Notes under the pieces: generated by a model
What the model saw: the letters and a program-made list of their open reading frames with translations, nothing else
Told to the model about the DNA's origin: nothing
Databases searched by the model: none
Assembly: GCA_019116455.1 (NCBI GenBank)
Contig: DXBR01000059.1
Span: 1-31,622 of the forward strand
DNA: 31,622 nt
Direction of reading: 5' to 3'
DNA from: Anaerobutyricum stercoris
GTDB lineage: Bacteria > Bacillota > Clostridia > Lachnospirales > Lachnospiraceae
In this document: positions 15,540 to 23,190 of the stretch, in pieces
Layout of the letters: each line of letters begins with the position of its first letter
Position numbering within the stretch: position 1 is the first letter of the stretch
Translations under genes and position numbers: made by a program

Positions 15540-16865
15540 TCACACTTTGTTGGTCGCCAGAGACGTGACCGCGATGGTGAGAATAAACAGCGCCGCGGTA
15601 ATCCCTAAGGTATATACGAGAAGGATGCCGCTTTTTTGTGCCGCGCTGATGCAGCGGATGAAACGCTCGTCCGCCACCGGCTCCAGCAAGATGGACAGGA
15701 GCAGGTAGAACAGGCAGTACAGCAGCAGCTTGATGATGGGGATTGCCAGCAACAGAAGGATAAAAATAATCGCCGTGGCTCCCATGGTATTTTTTATCAT
15801 GATGGAAGAACCCACCACCGTTCCTGCCACAGATTGCACCACAGAGCCTGCGCCGGGAATCATCCCCACAATCCGGTTGAACACCGCATTTTTTGTGGCG
15901 TCAAAGGAGGGAACCACCATGGTTTCCAGCAGATGAAAGCCGAAAAACAGCACGAAAAGGAATTTCATGCTCTTGGATAACAGCAGGTAGAGGCTCTCAC
16001 ACAATCTGGAAATGTTTTGTCTGGCGGAGAAATTGTTGAGTAGCTCCAAGAGCAGATAATACTGAATCATGGGGAGGATCACCGTCAGGCAGATCCAGTT
16101 CACCACCAACACCACGATCATAAAGTATTCGTAAAACACCACGCCCACTGACAGGTTGCCGCTCAGGGTGACCGCCAGGGTATACACGGGAATCACCATC
16201 TTCAGGAGTTTTGAGAGAGTCTCCACCGTATGTTCAAAGAGATTTGCCATGATGGTGAAGTTGGCGAAGATAATCGTAAAGGTTATAAAGTACGAGATGA
16301 GGAACCCGCTGTCCCCGATGGCAAACTGCCGGAACGAGGAGGAAATGTTGTTAAAGGCGGCGGCAAATAATATGACGCCGATAAGCTCCCCCATCAGCAC
16401 CCAGGAAGTCGAAATCTCATAGGTCAGCGTTTCCACCAGCCACACACCGGCTTCCTCCAGCGCGTCCACAAACCGAAAGTCCAGCAACGCGTCAAAAATA
16501 GCGGAAAAATCCGGATATTCATACTCCTCCTCAAGACTTTCCAGCTCTCTTTCCAGAGCATCGATGTCCAGCTGGCTCTCAGCGGTCTCTTCGGATTCCT
16601 GACCAGACGAGTTGCTCGTCGCCTCTCCATCTTCTTGATTGGGCAGGTTGTCCGTCGCCGCTCCATTTCCCTGGCTCACCGGGCTGTCCGTCTCTGCTTC
16701 TGCCTCCCGACCAGATTCCAGCAAGGCAACGTTTTCTCGTACATCCTGTCCGATTTTCCCGCTCACCGGCAACACAGCTGCCTGCACCGGCAGGCAGCCG
16801 CAGGTCATAAACAAAAAAGCTGAAAGAAGAAGGGCGACCGGCAGCAAAGTTCTTTTTATTTTCAC
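15540..16865 (-). CDS. spoIIIAE: Stage III sporulation protein AE
   Basis: SpoIIIAE is the large polytopic membrane protein of the sporulation channel complex. The GTG at 16865 is chosen because AGGAGG sits 6 bases upstream. Residues 1-29 look like a signal peptide (KIKRTLLPVALLLSAFLF, then VQA). Residues about 45-105 form an acidic, Gln/Ser/Glu-rich stretch with loosely repeated blocks (QGNGAATDN, QEDGEATSN, QESEETAES). About eight hydrophobic segments follow, from TSWVLMGELIGVILFAAAF to YTLGITAALFILTIAV, with the family block NAVFNRIVGMIPGAGSVVQSVAGTVVGS. The length of 441 residues is somewhat above the Bacillus protein, the excess being the acidic stretch. Confidence 0.95.
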   Translation of the reverse strand: MKIKRTLLPVALLLSAFLFMTCGCLPVQAAVLPVSGKIGQDVRENVALLESGREAEAETDSPVSQGNGAATDNLPNQEDGEATSNSSGQESEETAESQLDIDALERELESLEEEYEYPDFSAIFDALLDFRFVDALEEAGVWLVETLTYEISTSWVLMGELIGVILFAAAFNNISSSFRQFAIGDSGFLISYFITFTIIFANFTIMANLFEHTVETLSKLLKMVIPVYTLAVTLSGNLSVGVVFYEYFMIVVLVVNWICLTVILPMIQYYLLLELLNNFSARQNISRLCESLYLLLSKSMKFLFVLFFGFHLLETMVVPSFDATKNAVFNRIVGMIPGAGSVVQSVAGTVVGSSIMIKNTMGATAIIFILLLLAIPIIKLLLYCLFYLLLSILLEPVADERFIRCISAAQKSGILLVYTLGITAALFILTIAVTSLATNKV

Positions 16866-16903
16866 GGCGGTCCTCCTTTCTCCCGGCGGCCGGAACAGTT
16901 CCG

Positions 16904-17287
16904 TCACATGACCGACTCGATGGTCTCCAGCAGTGAGTTGATGATTGGTATACTCAGGATAAAAATGGATATTTTCCCGATGATCTCCACCTGAAAGGAG
17001 ATGGCCTGGTAGCCCAGATCCTGGCAGATGTTGGAGGCCACCTGGCAAATGAAGGCGATGGCCAGCAGCTTGAACAGTATTTTGATATAGGTGTCGCTGA
17101 TGTGAATCTTTTCCCCCAGATTTTCCGCAAAGTCCACGATGACCGATACATTTGAGGTGAGGTAGGCGATAAGGAACAGGCAGACGGCCAGAAGGACAAA
17201 TACACTGTATTCTTTCTGAAACTGCCGGACCACCAGAGCCAGGACGGCTCCTCCGATGCCAATCAGCGCGATTTTTAAAATGACCAT
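16904..17287 (-). CDS. spoIIIAD: Stage III sporulation protein AD
   Basis: SpoIIIAD is a small integral membrane subunit of the sporulation channel. The 127 residues are nearly all hydrophobic: helices at about 2-22 (VILKIALIGIGGAVLALVV), 28-48 (YSVFVLLAVCLFLIAYLTS) and in the C-terminal half (KLLAIAFICQVASNIC and ISIFILSIPIINSLLETI). The ATG at 17287 has GGGGG 7 bases upstream and gives the usual family length; a longer in-frame extension would overlap spoIIIAC and is rejected. Confidence 0.94.
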   Translation of the reverse strand: MVILKIALIGIGGAVLALVVRQFQKEYSVFVLLAVCLFLIAYLTSNVSVIVDFAENLGEKIHISDTYIKILFKLLAIAFICQVASNICQDLGYQAISFQVEIIGKISIFILSIPIINSLLETIESVM

Positions 17288-17340
17288 ATGGATTCCCCCG
17301 TAACGTAAGCTTTGCAGGAACAGGCGCGCTGCCCGTACAT

Positions 17341-17535
17341 TTACAGTTGAAACAGGCTGTATATCTGAGAAAACAGATCGTTGATGCACGGAATGATCCA
17401 TGACAGCACGATAAACAGCCCGGAAAGACTGATAAGGAAAGCCTGCTCCTCCCGTCCGGCGTGCTTTAGCACCTGATTTAAAATGGTCACGAGAATGCCC
17501 ACGGCTGCAATTTTAAAAATAAGCTGAATGGTCAT
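17341..17535 (-). CDS. spoIIIAC: Stage III sporulation protein AC
   Basis: SpoIIIAC is a 64-residue membrane protein with two helices: IQLIFKIAAVGILVTILNQVL (about 3-23) and AFLISLSGLFIVLSWIIP (about 32-49). The length and the LKHAGREEQAFLISLSG turn are typical of the family. AGGAG precedes the ATG, which lies 9 bases after the spoIIIAB stop. It belongs to the spoIIIA channel operon, needed in the mother cell for late sigma-G activity in the forespore. Confidence 0.95.
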   Translation of the reverse strand: MTIQLIFKIAAVGILVTILNQVLKHAGREEQAFLISLSGLFIVLSWIIPCINDLFSQIYSLFQL

Positions 17536-17544
17536 ACGTCTCTC

Positions 17545-18057
17545 CTATATCAGAATAATAACAATCAGTGCGCTCATGGACAGACACAGAGCCTGGTATA
17601 CCTTTTTCTGGCTGTCCAGCCGTTTTTTCATGCCGGAGACGTGTTCGCGGATTTCCCGGGAAAGCTGCTCCGATGTATTTTTGTGAAATGTCAAATCGTC
17701 GGACAGGAGGTTTCGCCCCGCCCGCAGAAAAAGGAGCAGCTCCTCTTCCGTGAGGATTCCTGATAAATGAAATGTGAGCAGGCGTTCAAATTCGTCCCCG
17801 AAAGCAAAATCCCTTTCTTCTTTCATCTCCTCCGACAGGTCGGCAAAGAATCCTTTCCAGAGAGATCCGGTGCGGCGGCTGATGTCAGCAAACAGCTCCG
17901 GCAGGGGAATCTTTGCGTTTCTGATCTCCGATTCCAGCAGGCGAAACAAATATTCCCCCTCTTCCAGAAGCTCCACATGCCTTATGCCGGGCTCCGCCAG
18001 GCGGCGGCTTAACAGATACCCTGAAACAAGAAGAAGAAATGCGCCGAACCACTTCAT
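17545..18057 (-). CDS. spoIIIAB: Stage III sporulation protein AB
   Basis: SpoIIIAB resembles GspF-type membrane platform proteins of type II secretion and is thought to organise the sporulation channel. The 170 residues have a membrane helix at each end (WFGAFLLLVSGYLLSRRL and ALCLSMSALIVIILI) around a helical cytoplasmic part with LLESEIRNAKIPLPELFADIS and LRAGRNLLSDDLTFHK. The ATG at 18057 has GGAGGGGG upstream and overlaps the spoIIIAA stop as ATGA, so a five-residue longer reading is unlikely. Confidence 0.95.
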   Translation of the reverse strand: MKWFGAFLLLVSGYLLSRRLAEPGIRHVELLEEGEYLFRLLESEIRNAKIPLPELFADISRRTGSLWKGFFADLSEEMKEERDFAFGDEFERLLTFHLSGILTEEELLLFLRAGRNLLSDDLTFHKNTSEQLSREIREHVSGMKKRLDSQKKVYQALCLSMSALIVIILI

Positions 18058-19016
18058 GTTATCCCCCTCCACACCCGGTTCTGCCTGGCGTCAAAAATGT
18101 CAACGCGGCGGCGGCCGGTTTTCTCCGCCTGAATCTGTACATAACGCTCAAAAGGATATTTTCTGAGGTATTCGCCCAGAAAAGGGCGCTCCAGAATGTC
18201 TCCCACATCTTTGCCATGCACTGTCATCAGCAGGCGGCAGCCGCAGTTTCGTATGTACCGGAGCGCTTCGATATCGCCCGCGTCTCCGATCTCATCGGCG
18301 GCGATGATCTGGGGCGCCATGGTACGGAGCATCATGAGCATACCGTCGGCCTTTGGACAATGATCCAGAAGGTCGGTACGCCGTCCCAGATAAAATCCCT
18401 CCGAGAGCCTTGTCCGATTTCCGATCTCGCTTCTTTCATCCACCACCGATACATTTTGCCCCGCAAAATAGTCTGTTCCGTCGGACAACATGCGGATGAT
18501 ATCCCGCAAAAAAGTGGTTTTTCCTCCGCCCGGCGGCGAGATCAGCAGGGTGTTAAAAAAACAGCCGTCCTCTGTGAGATATGGGAAAAAGTTCCGGCAG
18601 CATCCGGTGATCTGTCTGGCGATTCGTATGTTCATGGAAGAAATCTGCTGCAGCTGCCGCTTTCCCTCCCCGTCATAATATACTTTACCGCAAAGGCCGA
18701 TTCGGTGGCCGCCCTTCAAGGTGATGAACCCCTCCCGCACCTCTTCTTTATAGGCAAAAAGAGAATACTGGCTGATTTTCTGAAAAATGATGCGGATATC
18801 CTCCGGGGTGACTATGTATGCATTTCCCGTCCCGCAGGACAGCTCCCCCTCTTCCGTCAGATAATATTCCCGCCGGAGCGTCCGGATCATCAGGGGGAGA
18901 TTCACCCGCAGGCGGATCTCCGTCAGGTCCGGCCGGCACAGGATTCCCTCTATGCGTTTCCGGATACTGTCGGAAAAAATGTGCAGGATTTCTCTGGAAA
19001 GCTCTGTTTTCTCCAC
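18054..19016 (-). CDS. spoIIIAA: Stage III sporulation protein AA (ATPase)
   Basis: SpoIIIAA is a secretion-type (GspE-like) ATPase that powers or assembles the SpoIIIA channel from the mother-cell side. The 320 residues show Walker A ISPPGGGKTTFLRDI at about 159-173, then VVDERSEIGNR and the Walker B-like block PQIIAADEIGDAGDIEAL, followed by LLMTVHGKDVGDI. The GTG at 19016 is chosen because AAGGAGG lies 7 bases upstream; the longer ORF up to 19109 has a basic, low-quality N-terminus. It is the first gene of the operon. A sigma-E-like promoter lies about 130 bases upstream. Confidence 0.96.
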   Translation of the reverse strand: MEKTELSREILHIFSDSIRKRIEGILCRPDLTEIRLRVNLPLMIRTLRREYYLTEEGELSCGTGNAYIVTPEDIRIIFQKISQYSLFAYKEEVREGFITLKGGHRIGLCGKVYYDGEGKRQLQQISSMNIRIARQITGCCRNFFPYLTEDGCFFNTLLISPPGGGKTTFLRDIIRMLSDGTDYFAGQNVSVVDERSEIGNRTRLSEGFYLGRRTDLLDHCPKADGMLMMLRTMAPQIIAADEIGDAGDIEALRYIRNCGCRLLMTVHGKDVGDILERPFLGEYLRKYPFERYVQIQAEKTGRRRVDIFDARQNRVWRGIT

Positions 19017-19148
19017 TGGTTCTCCTCCTTCCTGCCTGGCATGCCGTCTTTTTATATTTGCCATACTGCCTCTGGCAACCGTCGGTTTTCTGACCGTACT
19101 GCGCCTCATAATCTGTCTTCTGCCGGCACGCGGATTTCTTATGCTTTA

Positions 19149-19176
19149 TATATATGAGACAACCCGGGAGATATGA
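19149..19176 (-). promoter_or_regulatory. Sigma-E-like promoter for the spoIIIA operon
   Basis: On the minus strand TCATATC (19176-19170) is followed after 13 bases by CATATATA (19156-19149). The first matches the sigma-E -35 form (KMATATT) at all but the last base, and the second shares the CATA start of the -10 (CATACAAT). The spoIIIA operon is under sigma-E in Bacillus, so position and likeness agree. The spacing is one base short of usual. Confidence 0.45.
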
Positions 19177-19192
19177 TTCGCAATTTTTTCCC

Positions 19193-19221
19193 TTGTGACA
19201 TGGGGATTTCCGTAGTATAAT
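19193..19221 (+). promoter_or_regulatory. Sigma-A promoter for the FAD oxidoreductase
   Basis: TTGTGA (19193-19198), a 17-base spacer and a perfect TATAAT (19216-19221) form a strong housekeeping promoter about 65 bases before the ATG. The inverted repeat ATAAC/GTTAT at 19230-19246 lies just past the expected start point, where a repressor could act. Confidence 0.75.
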
Positions 19222-19229
19222 CAAAATTA

Positions 19230-19246
19230 ATAACGATTACTGTTAT
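19230..19246. promoter_or_regulatory. Inverted repeat at the transcription start of the oxidoreductase gene
   Basis: ATAAC, seven bases, GTTAT (ATAACGATTACTGTTAT) sits about 9-25 bases downstream of the -10. The position is typical of a repressor operator, but the arms are short and the regulator is unknown. Confidence 0.3.
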
Positions 19247-19293
19247 CAAAAATGTGCGTTTCCCATAAGAAACGAAAAAAGGAGGAGACTATT

Positions 19294-20757
19294 ATGTATG
19301 ACGTATTGATCATCGGCGGCGGTATCGTCGGCACGACCATCGCCAGAAGACTGTCCCGCTATAAGCTTTCTGTCTGTCTCGTGGAGAAGTCCAACGACGT
19401 GGCCATGGGTTCCACCAAAGCCAACAGCGCCATCGTGCACGGCGGCTACGCCGAGGCCAACGCCAAGCTGAAAGGCCGGCTCTGCTACAAGGGGCGGGTA
19501 CAGTATGAGCAGCTCAACAAGGAGCTGAATTTCGGATTCCGCAAAACCGGCAGCCTTGTCATCACCACCGATGAAAATAATCTGCCGAAGCTGGAGGCCA
19601 TGCTGGAAAACGGTCAGAAAAACGGCCTTACCGATCTGAAGATCCTGGGTCACGATGAGATCATGGCCATGGAACCGAACATTAATCCGGACGTGCGTTA
19701 TGCCCTGTACTGCGAGGGCGCCGGAGTCTGTTCCCCGTATGAGATGGCCATCGCCATGGCGGAAAATGCTGTTCACAACGGCGTGGAGCTGTTCCTGTTC
19801 TCCGAGGTTGTGGGAATTGATAAAGAAGATGATCATTTTGTGGTTCATATGACAAACCGGGATTTCAAAACCCGTTACGTCATCAACGCGGCCGGACTTT
19901 ATTCTGACAAGATTGATCAGATGGTCAATGAAAAAACTTTTGAGATCCGCCCGCGCTCCGGCGAGTACATTTTATTTGCGCCGGGAACCGGCAAGGCATT
20001 GAATACTGTCGTATTCCAGATGCCGTCCAAGATGGGCAAAGGTATTCTGGTCACCAGCACCTATCACGGCAATCTTCTGCTGGGCCCGGACGCCATCGAC
20101 GAGGACGGCGGTGTAGACAGAAGCACCCATGTGGAACGGCTTTATAAGATTTATAAAGAAGGGCTTCTCACCACCGACAAAATGGACATCGAGACATTTA
20201 TCCGCAGCTTTACCGGTCTCCGTGCCGTGGCAAGCACCGATGATTTCATCGTGGGCGCCACCGCGACGCCGGGATTCCTCAATGCCGCCGGCATCCAGTC
20301 GCCGGGTCTCACCTCATCTCCGGCCATCGCCGACATGATTACGGAGGAGCTGGCCGCTCAGGGACTTACTTTGGAAGAAGATCCGTCCTACGATCCTTAC
20401 CGGGCGCCGATCATCGAGCGCAAGGAGGAAATGCGTCCATATTCCGAGATTGCGCCGCTCCTCGACATCCCGTCCTGCCCGGAAAAAATCATCTGCCGCT
20501 GCGAGCAGGTGGAAGAAAAGACCATCGTGGACTGTCTCCACCGGGGCATCCCTGTTCTCTCAGTGGACGGCGTCAAGAGACGGACCCGCGCCTCCATGGG
20601 CTACTGCCAGGGCGATTTCTGCCGCCCGAGGATCAAAGCCATCATGGAGCGGGAATACGGCGTTCCTATTGATATCCGCACCGATATCCAGAAAGAGGGC
20701 GCTGCCCGGGTAACCCGCGAGGAATTTCTTGCTTACTGCCGGGAGCAGGAGAAATAA
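19294..20757 (+). CDS. FAD-dependent oxidoreductase with C-terminal [2Fe-2S] (BFD-like) domain, GlpA/LhgO type
   Basis: This is a 487-residue flavoprotein of the DAO family. Residues 1-30 hold the dinucleotide-binding fold (YDVLIIGGGIVGTTIARRLS and the EKS acidic turn). The catalytic part has GSTKANSAIVHGGY and the late FAD-contact block TATPGFLNAAGIQSPGLTSSPAIA. The C-terminal domain (about 403-460) has the four-Cys pattern CRC, then CQGDFC, of bacterioferritin-associated-ferredoxin-like domains that bind [2Fe-2S]. Relatives oxidise glycerol-3-phosphate or 2-hydroxyacids; the substrate here cannot be told. In Clostridia such genes often sit with a second flavoprotein and a DUF1667 gene; both are absent here. 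GGAGGAG precedes the ATG at 19294. Confidence 0.88.
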   Translation: MYDVLIIGGGIVGTTIARRLSRYKLSVCLVEKSNDVAMGSTKANSAIVHGGYAEANAKLKGRLCYKGRVQYEQLNKELNFGFRKTGSLVITTDENNLPKLEAMLENGQKNGLTDLKILGHDEIMAMEPNINPDVRYALYCEGAGVCSPYEMAIAMAENAVHNGVELFLFSEVVGIDKEDDHFVVHMTNRDFKTRYVINAAGLYSDKIDQMVNEKTFEIRPRSGEYILFAPGTGKALNTVVFQMPSKMGKGILVTSTYHGNLLLGPDAIDEDGGVDRSTHVERLYKIYKEGLLTTDKMDIETFIRSFTGLRAVASTDDFIVGATATPGFLNAAGIQSPGLTSSPAIADMITEELAAQGLTLEEDPSYDPYRAPIIERKEEMRPYSEIAPLLDIPSCPEKIICRCEQVEEKTIVDCLHRGIPVLSVDGVKRRTRASMGYCQGDFCRPRIKAIMEREYGVPIDIRTDIQKEGAARVTREEFLAYCREQEK

Positions 20758-20769
20758 AATGGCCTGCCA

Positions 20770-20798
20770 TTGAATTGTGTATTTGATTCATGTATAAT
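20770..20798 (+). promoter_or_regulatory. Sigma-A promoter for the toxin-antitoxin pair
   Basis: TTGAAT (20770-20775), 17 bases, then TATAAT (20793-20798), 50 bases before the antitoxin ATG. No terminator separates it from the oxidoreductase gene, so read-through from upstream is likely too. Confidence 0.65.
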
Positions 20799-20847
20799 AT
20801 TAGTCGAAGCATAGTATTCCAGTGTTACAATAAAAGGAGGGTTTCTT

Positions 20848-21090
20848 ATGAATACTTTAGATGCCACGGTATCCATGCTGGAAGCGATGCCAGAAGACGA
20901 AAGATTAAAAGTTTTTAAATATACACAACAGCTTTTTGTTTCCAACAAATCAGCGAATCCTTTTTTACCTGTTGATTCGAGGCAGGTACTTTCGGACCTT
21001 GAAATATCCCGGGAGCAGATATCTCGCGGAGAAGGTCTGAATATGGAAGAAGCGCTGATGAAACTGGGACAGGAACATGGATTCCTTTGA
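20848..21090 (+). CDS. Antitoxin-like protein of a RelE/ParE-type pair
   Basis: This is an 80-residue helical protein placed directly before a RelE/ParE-like toxin gene, with a 14-base overlap. The N-terminal half (LDATVSMLEAMPEDERLKVFKYTQQLF) resembles RelB-like and related antitoxins that begin with a helix-rich segment. The C-terminal half (QISRGEGLNMEEALMKLGQEHG) matches the toxin-wrapping tail common to such antitoxins. AAAGGAGG precedes the ATG. It has its own promoter at 20770-20798. Antitoxin function is inferred from gene order and shape. Confidence 0.72.
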   Translation: MNTLDATVSMLEAMPEDERLKVFKYTQQLFVSNKSANPFLPVDSRQVLSDLEISREQISRGEGLNMEEALMKLGQEHGFL

Positions 21091-21415
21091 TGTAATCATC
21101 TCTCCAAACGCTTTGTCCCAATTAAATCGTTACATTGATTATATTCAATATACTCTATTGAATGTATCTGCTGCCAGCAACGTCTGGCAGGATGCCCTGG
21201 AAACAAGAAAACGGCTTTCTCTTGTAGCAGCAAGTCTGAAATATTGCAGACATCCACAGTTAAAACAGTATGGATATCGCGCTATTAATTTCACAAAACA
21301 TAATTATGTGATGCTGTATCGTATAGAAGGTTCTACCGTTTATGTGGATGCAATATATCACCAGCTGCAAGATTATGAAAATACTTTTATAGATGAATTT
21401 AAAATAACAGACTAA
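21077..21415 (+). CDS. RelE/ParE-family toxin
   Basis: This 112-residue protein has the RelE/ParE fold signature: DVIISPNALSQLNRYIDYIQ at the N-terminus (helix with the sAxxdlxxi pattern), then a basic middle with LKYCRHPQLKQYGYRAINFTKHNYVMLYRIEG and the final strand VYVDAIYHQLQDYEN. RelE members cut mRNA in the ribosome and ParE members block gyrase; which applies here is not clear from sequence. The start overlaps the antitoxin end, so the two are translationally coupled. The pair is AT-richer than the flanking genes, which fits a mobile accessory module. Confidence 0.82.
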   Translation: MDSFDVIISPNALSQLNRYIDYIQYTLLNVSAASNVWQDALETRKRLSLVAASLKYCRHPQLKQYGYRAINFTKHNYVMLYRIEGSTVYVDAIYHQLQDYENTFIDEFKITD

Positions 21416-21422
21416 CGACAAA

Positions 21423-21462
21423 AACTCCTGCCAAAGACCATTTGCAGTCTCTGGCAGGAGTT
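21423..21462. terminator. Bidirectional intrinsic terminator
   Basis: AACTCCTGCCA (21423-21433) pairs perfectly with TGGCAGGAGTT (21452-21462). On the minus strand TTTTTG follows. On the plus strand a weaker CTTGATTT follows. It lies between the convergent toxin-antitoxin pair and ABC importer operon and can serve both. The 119 bases between it and the permease stop are unassigned; a GGTGGA/TCCACC pair at about 21484-21544 may fold. Confidence 0.8.
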
Positions 21463-21581
21463 CTTGATTTCATATGAAGTTCCGGTGGAATTCCTATATT
21501 GACAAATCTGTTTGCAGGCCGTAGCCCGGGAAAGGCGTCCACCCACATATATTAGCTTTACTTGCTAAATGAAGATAGCCG

Positions 21582-22370
21582 TCAGTTTTCCAGCCCTCTC
21601 TTACGGAGCACTCTCTTTTCTACCGTGCGGAAGATTGCCTGGTCGATGAAGATACCCACCAGAACGATCACTACCATAACAAGCATAACCTGGTTGATGT
21701 CCGCAAGGTTTCGTCCGGTGATCAGTGTCTGGCCCAGTCCGATGGAAGTGGTCATGACCTCGCCGCTCATCAGTGCTCTCCATGCAAAGGACCATCCCTG
21801 CTTCATACCGGCGATGAGCTCCGGCAGACAGGCCGGGAATACAACCTTACGGTAGATCTGTTTCTGGTTGGCTCCCATGGTCAGCGCCGCTTTCTTATAG
21901 ATCGGAGGCACGTTGTTGATGGCATTGTCCACGGCGATGGAGATGCTGAAGGCAGATCCCATCACAACAACGAAGACGATGGCTGTCTGGGTCAGGCCGA
22001 ACCAAAGAATGGAAAACGGCACCCAGCAGACGCTCGGCAGCGTCTGTACACCCATGACCAGCGGACGGAGATTCCGGTGAAGGAATCCAAAATGGTTCAT
22101 TAAGATACCGAGGATTCCGCCAAGTACCAGCGAGATTGCGTAACCGATGGCGCCTCTCAGGAGGCTGTAACCGATGGCGGACAGCAGGCTGCCGTCGCTC
22201 ATCAGATCAACGAAGCTTTCCCAGACGCCGGCCGGCGACGGCATGGCGTAGGCTTTCCAGATGGACAGACCGTCCACGCCGACCATATATATCAGCTGCC
22301 AGAGGACGACGATGGCCGCCAGAAATAAAAGTTCCTGTATGACTGTTGCTTTCAGACTTCTTTTTTTCAT
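21582..22370 (-). CDS. NitT/TauT-type ABC transporter permease (SsuC/TauC-like)
   Basis: This is the membrane subunit of an importer for sulfonate, taurine, nitrate or similar small anions. The 262 residues have six hydrophobic segments (ELLFLAAIVVLWQLIYMV, IGYAISLVLGGILGILM, AIVFVVVMGSAFSISIAV and VMLVMVVIVLVGIFI are clear). The ATPase-coupling loop with the EAA-type Gly is in KKAALTMGANQKQIYRKVVFPACLPELIAGMKQG. The ATG overlaps the ATPase stop as ATGA. It is the last gene of the operon. The substrate is unknown: no desulfonation enzyme gene is nearby. Confidence 0.9.
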   Translation of the reverse strand: MKKRSLKATVIQELLFLAAIVVLWQLIYMVGVDGLSIWKAYAMPSPAGVWESFVDLMSDGSLLSAIGYSLLRGAIGYAISLVLGGILGILMNHFGFLHRNLRPLVMGVQTLPSVCWVPFSILWFGLTQTAIVFVVVMGSAFSISIAVDNAINNVPPIYKKAALTMGANQKQIYRKVVFPACLPELIAGMKQGWSFAWRALMSGEVMTTSIGLGQTLITGRNLADINQVMLVMVVIVLVGIFIDQAIFRTVEKRVLRKRGLEN

Positions 22371-23116
22371 GCGTTCTCATCCTCCCCCTGTATCTCATCT
22401 AAGATCTTATGACGATACTCAATGAACTTCTCGTCATAGACATGTCTTGGCCGTTCCAGCTCCACATTTACAATGTTGCGGATGCAGCCTTTCGTGGCGG
22501 ACATCACCGCGATGCGGTCGCCCAGGAAAACGGCCTCCTCCACACTGTGGGTAATAAAGAAAATGGTCTTTTGTGTCTGCATCCAGATCTCCTGCAGCTC
22601 CTTGCGCAGACGGTTGGAGGTCTGCTTGTCAAGGGCGGAAAACGGTTCATCCATCAGAAGGATCTCCGAATCCATAGTAAACGCTCTTGCCAGAGCCACC
22701 CGCTGGCGCATACCACCGGAAAGCTGATGAATAGCGTATTCGCGATAATCATTCAGCTGCATCATCTCCAGATATTTGTCTGATCTTCTCTCCTGCTCTT
22801 CTTTCGGAACGCCGGTCATCTCCATACCGAACTTCACATTCTGGATGACGTTGAGCCAAGGGAACAGCGCATGTTCCTGAAACATGACCGTGCGGTCCGC
22901 TCCCGGTCCGGTGACCGGCTTTCCATTGAGAAGAATCTCACCGGAGGTAGGTTTTTCCAGGCCGGCGATAAGATTCAGCAAGGTGCTCTTGCCGCATCCG
23001 CTTCGTCCGACCACGCAGAGAAATTCGCCCTGTTTTATCTCCAAATCCACATTTTTTAACGTCGCCTGATTGGTGTCGTCAAAGGTTTTGCTCACATTTT
23101 TTAAAACTAATGACAT
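22367..23116 (-). CDS. NitT/TauT-type ABC transporter ATP-binding protein (SsuB/TauB-like)
   Basis: This is the ATPase subunit of the same importer, 249 residues. It has Walker A GRSGCGKST at about 39-47, the Q-loop in MFQEHALFPWL, the ABC signature LSGGMRQRVALARAF, Walker B ILLMDEPFSALD and the switch His in FITHSVEEAVFLGDRIAVM. The ATG at 23116 is chosen over an upstream one because AAAGGA lies 7 bases before it and MSLVLKNVSKTF matches family N-termini. It lies 74 bases behind the binding-protein gene, with a hairpin between them. Confidence 0.93.
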   Translation of the reverse strand: MSLVLKNVSKTFDDTNQATLKNVDLEIKQGEFLCVVGRSGCGKSTLLNLIAGLEKPTSGEILLNGKPVTGPGADRTVMFQEHALFPWLNVIQNVKFGMEMTGVPKEEQERRSDKYLEMMQLNDYREYAIHQLSGGMRQRVALARAFTMDSEILLMDEPFSALDKQTSNRLRKELQEIWMQTQKTIFFITHSVEEAVFLGDRIAVMSATKGCIRNIVNVELERPRHVYDEKFIEYRHKILDEIQGEDENA

Positions 23117-23149
23117 GGGATTGTCCTTTCTATCTTTTTTCATTAAAAT

Positions 23150-23176
23150 CTCAGGATCGCATTGTGCAATCCTGAG
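23150..23176 (-). terminator. Intercistronic hairpin between binding protein and ATPase genes
   Basis: CTCAGGAT (23150-23157) pairs perfectly with ATCCTGAG (23169-23176). On the minus strand ATTTTAATG follows, only a short T-run. Such hairpins are common after the binding-protein gene in ABC operons and keep its message more abundant than the rest. Confidence 0.6.
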
Positions 23177-23190
23177 AATATCACTGTCTG

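Noticed and set aside
21463..21581. A known riboswitch (c-di-GMP, THF, cobalamin, guanidine or ZTP) at the end of the importer operon
   Set aside because: None of the conserved cores of these classes is present, and the stretch lies downstream of, not before, the importer genes.
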